Source of the DNA: Rubrobacter aplysinae
Lineage (GTDB): Bacteria > Actinomycetota > Rubrobacteria > Rubrobacterales > Rubrobacteraceae
Length of the DNA: 64,000 nucleotides
Reading direction: 5' to 3'
Assembly (NCBI RefSeq): GCF_001029505.1
Contig: NZ_LEKH01000001.1
Span: 186,001 to 250,000, forward strand
Part shown: piece after piece, positions 58,174 to 64,000 of the stretch
Numbering within the stretch: position 1 is the stretch's first letter
How the letters are laid out: each line of letters begins with the position of its first letter
The notes under the pieces: generated by a model
What the model was told of the DNA's origin: nothing
Database searches by the model: none
Seen by the model: only the letters and a program-made list of their open reading frames with translations
Translations under genes and position numbers: made by a program

Positions 58174-58644
58174 ATGCCGCGCAGAGCAGCACCCCCGAAG
58201 AAGAAGATCGAGCCGGATCCCGTCTACGGCAGCGTTACCGTTACGCAGATGGTCAACAAGATCATGGTCGACGGCAAGAAGAGCGTCGCCGAGCGCATAG
58301 TCTACGACGCGCTCGCGCTGGTCGAGGAGCGTAGCGGTTCGGAGCCGGTCGAGGTACTCAACAGCGCGCTGGAGAACTCCAAGCCGCGCCTTGAGGTCCG
58401 CAGTCGCCGCGTTGGCGGCGCGACCTATCAGGTGCCGGTAGAGGTCAACCCGCGCCGGGCGAACACGCTCGCGCTGCGCTGGCTGGTCAGCTACGCCCGC
58501 AACCGCCGGGAGAAGACGATGGGCCGCCGGCTCGCCGGGGAGCTCCTCGACGCCAAGGACAACACCGGCACGACGGTCAAGCGCAAGGACGACACGCACA
58601 GGATGGCGGAGGCAAACCGCGCCTTCGCTCATTACAGGTGGTGA
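58174..58644 (+). CDS. rpsG: Ribosomal protein uS7
   Basis: 156 aa, the standard length. [19 protein letters not shown] opens; [21 protein letters not shown] and [13 protein letters not shown] close. Two bp after rpsL. Confidence 0.97.
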   Translation: MPRRAAPPKKKIEPDPVYGSVTVTQMVNKIMVDGKKSVAERIVYDALALVEERSGSEPVEVLNSALENSKPRLEVRSRRVGGATYQVPVEVNPRRANTLALRWLVSYARNRREKTMGRRLAGELLDAKDNTGTTVKRKDDTHRMAEANRAFAHYRW

Positions 58645-58652
58645 TTTAAAAC

Positions 58653-60803
58653 ATGGCAGTATCTACTACGAAGAAGACCCCGCTACGCCGGGTCCGGAAT
58701 ATCGGGATCATGGCCCACATCGACGCGGGCAAGACCACGACGACCGAGCGCATCTTGCTCTACTCCGGTCTCACCCACAAGCTGGGCGAGGTCCATGACG
58801 GCAACGCCATCATGGACTGGATGTCCCAGGAGCGTGAGCGCGGCATCACCATTACGAGTGCCGCGACCACCGTGTTCTGGGGCGGCATCGAGGGCTCCGG
58901 CAAGGGCGGTAAGGCCGGCGCCGGCGACGTGCTCGCCAGCCGCATCCCCGAAGAGCACCGCATAAACATCATAGACACGCCCGGGCACGTGGACTTCACC
59001 GTCGAGGTAGAGCGTTCCTTGCGGGTGCTGGACGGGGCGATCGCGCTGTTCGACTCGGTTGCGGGCGTGGAGCCCCAGTCGGAGAACGTGTGGCGGCAGG
59101 CCGACAAGTACGGCGTGCCGCGGCTCGCGTTCGTGAACAAGATGGACCGTATCGGGGCGGACTTCTACAAGGCCGTGGATACGATGGTGGATAGGCTCGG
59201 GGCAAACGCGGTGCCGGTTCAGCTTCCCATTGGTGCCGAGTCCGATCTCCAGGGTCTTATAGACCTCGTGAGCATGAGCGCCATCATGTACAAGGACGAC
59301 ATGGGCACCGAGTGGGAGTACGCCGAGATCCCCGAAGATATGCGCACCCTCGCCGAGGAGTACCGGGAGCGGCTGCTCGAAGCCGTCTCCGACCAGGACG
59401 AAGAGGTTATGAACCTCTACCTCGAAGGTGAGGAGATAGAGACCGAGGCGCTGCGGCGGGCGATCCGCAAGGCGACTCTGGAGCTCACGATGGTTCCCGT
59501 GTTCTGCGGCTCCGCCTTCAAGAACAAGGGTGTGCAGCCCCTGATGGACGGCGTCATCGACTACATGCCGAGCCCGCTGGACGTTCCCCCCGTCTCCGGC
59601 TTCAACCAGGATGGCGAGGAGGTCGAGCGCGAGGCCGACGAGAACGCCTCCGTCTCCGCGCTCGCGTTCAAGGTGCAATCCGACCCCCACGTAGGCAAGC
59701 TGACCTACATGCGGGTGTACTCCGGTACACTCAAGGCCGGCTCGTACGTGATGAACACGACCAAGGGTAAGCGCGAGCGCATCGGGCGTCTCTTGCAGAT
59801 GCACTCCAACTCGCGCGAGCAGCGCGACGAGGTGTATGCCGGTGAGCTGGTAGGCGCGATCGGCCTGTCGGATACCGGAACCGGCGACACGCTGGTTAGC
59901 GTGGACGACCCGGATCAGCCGGTGCTGGAGCAGATGGTCTTCCCGGAGCCGGTCATCTCGCAGGCCATCGAGCCCAAGACCAAGGCCGAGCAGGAGAAGC
60001 TGACCGTCGCGCTTTCGCGGCTGGCCGAGGAGGACCCGACCTTTACCGTGCAGACGGATGAAGAGACGGGCCAGACCATCATCAGCGGCATGGGCGAGCT
60101 CCACCTGGAGATCATCCTCGACCGGCTCCTGAGGGAGTTCAAGGTTGACGCAAACATCGGCCGCCCGCAGGTCGCGTACCGGGAGACCGTGCGCAAGCGC
60201 ACCGAGGGCGTCGAGGGCCGCTTCGTGCGGCAGACCGGTGGCCGCGGCCAGTACGGCCACGCCGTCATCAACCTCGAGTTCAACGAGGAGGGCGGCTTCG
60301 CCTTCGTGGACAAGATCGTGGGCGGCGTCATCCCGCGCGAGTACATCGGCAGCGTCGGCAAAGGCATCGAGGAGGCTATGGGCAGCGGCCCCGTTGCCGG
60401 TTATCCGGTGGTGGACGCCAAGGTGGAGCTGGTAGACGGCTCCTTCCATGAGGTGGACTCCAACGAGCAGGCCTTCCACATCGCTGGCTCGATGGCTACC
60501 CGGGAGGCTCTCAAGCGAGCCAACCCGGTGCTGCTGGAGCCGGTGATGGACGTGGAGGTCGTCGCGCCCGAGGACTTCATGGGCGACGTGATGGGCGACC
60601 TGTCGGGTCGTCGCGGCCAGATCCAGGGCACCGACACCCGGGGCAACAGCCAGGTCATCAACGCCAAGGTGCCGCTGTCCGAGATGTTCGGCTACGCGAC
60701 CACCGTGCGCTCCAAGACCCAGGGTAGGGCCACGTTCAGCATGCAGTTCGCGAGCTACGAGGAGGTGCCCAAGAGCATCGCCGCGGAGATCGCCAAGGAG
60801 TAG
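58653..60803 (+). CDS. fusA: Elongation factor G with an extra loop in the G domain
   Basis: Translocase GTPase, 716 aa. AHIDAGKTT is at residues 21-29, switch [15 protein letters not shown] near 60-73, [16 protein letters not shown] near 108, and NKMD near 160. Domains II-V follow in order. Between switch I and DTPGH, about 20 residues rich in Gly, Lys and Ala ([17 protein letters not shown] and following, residues 77-100) replace the short turn of typical EF-G. All catalytic residues are kept, so activity is expected. Confidence 0.96.
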   Translation: MAVSTTKKTPLRRVRNIGIMAHIDAGKTTTTERILLYSGLTHKLGEVHDGNAIMDWMSQERERGITITSAATTVFWGGIEGSGKGGKAGAGDVLASRIPEEHRINIIDTPGHVDFTVEVERSLRVLDGAIALFDSVAGVEPQSENVWRQADKYGVPRLAFVNKMDRIGADFYKAVDTMVDRLGANAVPVQLPIGAESDLQGLIDLVSMSAIMYKDDMGTEWEYAEIPEDMRTLAEEYRERLLEAVSDQDEEVMNLYLEGEEIETEALRRAIRKATLELTMVPVFCGSAFKNKGVQPLMDGVIDYMPSPLDVPPVSGFNQDGEEVEREADENASVSALAFKVQSDPHVGKLTYMRVYSGTLKAGSYVMNTTKGKRERIGRLLQMHSNSREQRDEVYAGELVGAIGLSDTGTGDTLVSVDDPDQPVLEQMVFPEPVISQAIEPKTKAEQEKLTVALSRLAEEDPTFTVQTDEETGQTIISGMGELHLEIILDRLLREFKVDANIGRPQVAYRETVRKRTEGVEGRFVRQTGGRGQYGHAVINLEFNEEGGFAFVDKIVGGVIPREYIGSVGKGIEEAMGSGPVAGYPVVDAKVELVDGSFHEVDSNEQAFHIAGSMATREALKRANPVLLEPVMDVEVVAPEDFMGDVMGDLSGRRGQIQGTDTRGNSQVINAKVPLSEMFGYATTVRSKTQGRATFSMQFASYEEVPKSIAAEIAKE

Positions 60804-60816
60804 CAGGCGGGTATTT

Positions 60817-60848
60817 CGGCGGCGTGGGGCGGAAGCTCCGCGCCGCCG
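60817..60848 (+). other. Stem-loop between fusA and tuf copy 2
   Basis: CGGCGGCG and CGCCGCCG pair over 8 bp, with an inner GCGGA/TCCGC helix. No T-tract follows, so it is more likely a processing or attenuation hairpin than a full terminator. Confidence 0.45.
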
Positions 60849-60890
60849 CTAAAGAGTCTTAGAAGTTAGAGAGTGAGATAGGAGAGCGAG

Positions 60891-62092
<1,202 letters not shown>

Positions 62093-62093
<1 letters not shown>

Positions 62094-62404
62094 TGGCCGT
62101 ATCCAAGATCAGGATCAGGCTAAAGGCCTATGACCACGAGGTCATAGACACCACGGCCAAGTCCATAGTGGAGACGGCGGAGCGGACCGGGGCCTTCGTG
62201 TTCGGCCCCGTGCCGCTGCCGACCAAGCGCAGCGTGTACACGGTTATCCGGGGTCCGTTCAAGGACAAGGACTCGCGCGAGGCCTTCAAGCTGCACACGC
62301 ACAAGCGCCTGATAGACATCCAGCAGCCCACGCCGCGCACGGTCGATTCCCTGCAGAGGCTCGACCTGCCGTCCGGCGTGAGCATCGAGATAAGGGCAAC
62401 CTAG
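62093..62404 (+). CDS. rpsJ: Ribosomal protein uS10
   Basis: 103 aa. [15 protein letters not shown] at the start, then [28 protein letters not shown] and HKRLIDI. Overlaps the tuf stop by one base. Also the NusE partner of NusG. Confidence 0.97.
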
Positions 62405-62408
62405 AGTC

Positions 62409-63026
62409 ATGGCTACGACGATATTCGGAAAAAAGAAGCACATGACCCAGGCCTTCCGCGACGACGGCCGCTTCGTGAGCGTAACGGTCATCGAGGCCGA
62501 GCCGAACGTCATCACCGCGGTCAAGACCGAGCAGACCGACGGCTACGAGGCCGTGCAGGTCGGCTTCGGGCAGCACAGGACCGACAAGGTGAACAAGCCC
62601 CACGCCGGGACCTTCGCGAAGGTGGGCGTCCCGCCGAGGCGGAACCTGCGGGAGATCCGGGGCGGCACCGGCGAGGCCGGGGAGAGCATCAGCGTGGGCG
62701 TCTTTGAGGAGGGCGACAAGGTACACGTTACCTCCACCTCTAAGGGCAAGGGCTTCCAGGGCACCATCAAGCGCCACAACTTCTCCCGGGGCCCGATGAC
62801 CCACGGCTCGCACAACATCCGCGAGACCGGCTCGGTCGGCGCTTCGGCGGACCCGGCCAGGATCTTCAAGGGCAAGAAGATGCCCGGCCAGATGGGCAAC
62901 AACGACATGACCGTGCGGAACTTGGAGGTCGTGGCCGTTGACCCAGAGAAGAACGAGATCTGGGTCAAGGGCGGCGTGCCCGGCGGCAAGAACACCATCG
63001 TAGAGCTGAGAAAGGCGGGTGAGTAG
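62409..63026 (+). CDS. rplC: Ribosomal protein uL3
   Basis: 205 aa. [11 protein letters not shown] at the start and [22 protein letters not shown] in the extended loop that reaches the peptidyl-transferase centre. [18 protein letters not shown] follows. Confidence 0.97.
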   Translation: MATTIFGKKKHMTQAFRDDGRFVSVTVIEAEPNVITAVKTEQTDGYEAVQVGFGQHRTDKVNKPHAGTFAKVGVPPRRNLREIRGGTGEAGESISVGVFEEGDKVHVTSTSKGKGFQGTIKRHNFSRGPMTHGSHNIRETGSVGASADPARIFKGKKMPGQMGNNDMTVRNLEVVAVDPEKNEIWVKGGVPGGKNTIVELRKAGE

Positions 63027-63027
63027 A

Positions 63028-63669
63028 GTGGCCGAAGCTAAAGTTTATGACGCCCAGAGCGGCGAGAGCTCGACGCTCTCGCTCTCCGGGCCGCAGTTCG
63101 AGTCCGAGCCCCGGAATCACGTAATACACCGCGCCGTGGTAACGGAGCTCGACGCCCGCAGGCGCTACACCGCCTCGACCAAGGGCCGGGTGGACGTGAC
63201 GGGCTCCGGCGCGAAGCTGTACCGGCAGAAGGGTACGGGCCGCGCCCGCGCCGGGGACATCAAGCCCCCGAACCGCGTCGGCGGCGGCACCTGGGGCGGA
63301 CCGAGCCCCAAGCCCGACCGCTACGGAAAGCGGATCAACCGCAAGGAGGCCCGCGCGGCCTTCTTCGAGGCGCTTTCGGACAAGGCGGGTAACGGGAACA
63401 TCCACCTCGTGGATTCCCTGTCTTTCGACGCGCCCTCCACCAAGCGGGCGAAGGAGATCCTCTCCGGCATGGGCGTCGAGGGTCGGACGCTCCTGGTCGT
63501 TACCGACTCGGACCAGAATGCCGAGCTGTCGTTCAGGAACCTGCCTGAGGTAGAGCTGGTCTACAGCGGCGACTATGGAGTGTACGAGGTCATGCGCGCC
63601 ACCAACGTCGTGTTCTCGCGAGAGGCTTACGACCGGGTGGCCGCGATAGGCCAGAGGAGGGCTGAGTAA
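63028..63669 (+). CDS. rplD: Ribosomal protein uL4
   Basis: 213 aa from GTG 63028. An in-frame GTG at 63019 overlaps the rplC end but lies too close to the AAAGG ribosome site. It has the long loop with [19 protein letters not shown] and [15 protein letters not shown], then a C-terminal domain of Rossmann-like type. Confidence 0.95.
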   Translation: MAEAKVYDAQSGESSTLSLSGPQFESEPRNHVIHRAVVTELDARRRYTASTKGRVDVTGSGAKLYRQKGTGRARAGDIKPPNRVGGGTWGGPSPKPDRYGKRINRKEARAAFFEALSDKAGNGNIHLVDSLSFDAPSTKRAKEILSGMGVEGRTLLVVTDSDQNAELSFRNLPEVELVYSGDYGVYEVMRATNVVFSREAYDRVAAIGQRRAE

Positions 63670-63956
63670 TGGACTCTCATCAGGTCATCATGGAGCCGGT
63701 CATCTCGGAGAAGAGCTACAACCTCGTCGAGATGGAGGGGCAGTACACCTTCCGCGTGGATCGGCGGGCGAACAAGTTCCAGATCAAGCAGGCCATAGAG
63801 GACGCGTTCGACGTGGACGTGGTGCGGGTCAACACGATGAACATCAAGCGCAAGCCGAAGCGTCAGGGGCTTACCGTCGGCGCTACGGCGCAGTGGAAAA
63901 AGGCCGTCGTAACCCTCGCGGAGGGCGACAGCATAGAGCTTTTCGAGGGGGTGTAG
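63669..63956 (+). CDS. rplW: Ribosomal protein uL23
   Basis: 95 aa. PVISEKSYNLVEMEGQYTFRVD at the start, KRKPKRQGLTVGATAQWKKA in the loop. The ATG overlaps the rplD stop (TAATG). Forms the exit-tunnel docking site for trigger factor and SRP. Confidence 0.96.
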   Translation: MDSHQVIMEPVISEKSYNLVEMEGQYTFRVDRRANKFQIKQAIEDAFDVDVVRVNTMNIKRKPKRQGLTVGATAQWKKAVVTLAEGDSIELFEGV

Positions 63957-63959
63957 TAG

Positions 63960-64000
63960 ATGCCGGCGAGACCATATAACCCGGTAACGGCGGGCCGCAG
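63960..64000 (+). CDS. rplB: Ribosomal protein uL2, 3' partial
   Basis: Only the first 13 codons are in the window (MPARPYNPVTAGR). Position after rplW and the N-terminus identify it. Confidence 0.85.
   Translation, partial: MPARPYNPVTAGR

Overview
The window is a GC-rich bacterial chromosome segment that most resembles Rubrobacter or another deep-branching actinobacterium. This is inferred from gene content and sequence style, not from a database search. It encodes DisA, a class I lysyl-tRNA synthetase, many GTG and TTG starts, and many -10 boxes placed only 6-7 nt before the start codon. Most of it is a highly conserved housekeeping backbone. The gene order closely follows the classical Bacillus arrangement: tilS-hpt-ftsH-(folP-folK)-coaX-greA-lysS-clpC-radA-disA-ispD-ispF-gltX-cysS-trmH/rlmB-yacP-tRNAs-tuf-rpmG-trnW-secE-nusG-rplKAJL-rpoBC-rpsLG-fusA-tuf-rpsJ-rplCDWB.

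Bases 1-13.5 kb are mixed accessory and housekeeping. They hold a partial pilus or surface protein, a SufU scaffold, the YchF GTPase, and a GrdB/PrdB-family reductase read through an in-frame TGA (probable selenocysteine). They also hold a DUF6391 membrane protein, a MerA/Lpd-like flavoprotein, a Gfo/Idh oxidoreductase, DUF429 and methyltransferase genes, a Nudix hydrolase, an AI-2E-type permease, a ZIP metal permease with two compensating frameshifts, and a CDF exporter. From 13.5 to 25.9 kb come a small zinc ribbon, a membrane coiled-coil protein, initiator tRNA, tilS-hpt-ftsH, folate and CoA genes, greA, lysS and clpC.

From 25.9 to 35.25 kb an accessory block separates clpC from radA. It holds an NCS2 nucleobase permease, a GntR/FCD regulator, a cupin, carbamate kinase, the three subunits of a YlbF/FdrA/YlbE (AllH/AllF/AllG) oxamate-carbamoyltransferase-type enzyme, a biuret-hydrolase-like amidase and a truncated deaminase. 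The last 41 bp of clpC recur at the far end of this block in direct orientation (39 of 41 identical). That is what an island integrated at the clpC 3' end, or a rearrangement using that sequence, would leave. Functionally the block looks like a nitrogen- and energy-scavenging pathway for a ureido compound: import, amide hydrolysis, phosphorolytic carbamoyl transfer, then ATP from carbamoyl phosphate.

From 35.3 to 43.8 kb are radA-disA, the two MEP-pathway genes, two aminoacyl-tRNA synthetases, an rRNA methyltransferase and a NYN ribonuclease, mostly with 4-bp stop/start overlaps. From 43.8 to 64 kb are a tRNA-tuf cluster interrupted by two small paralogous membrane proteins, then the secE-nusG-ribosomal-protein-rpoBC block with an L10 leader, and the str/S10 operons. 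The two tuf genes are identical apart from codon 2.
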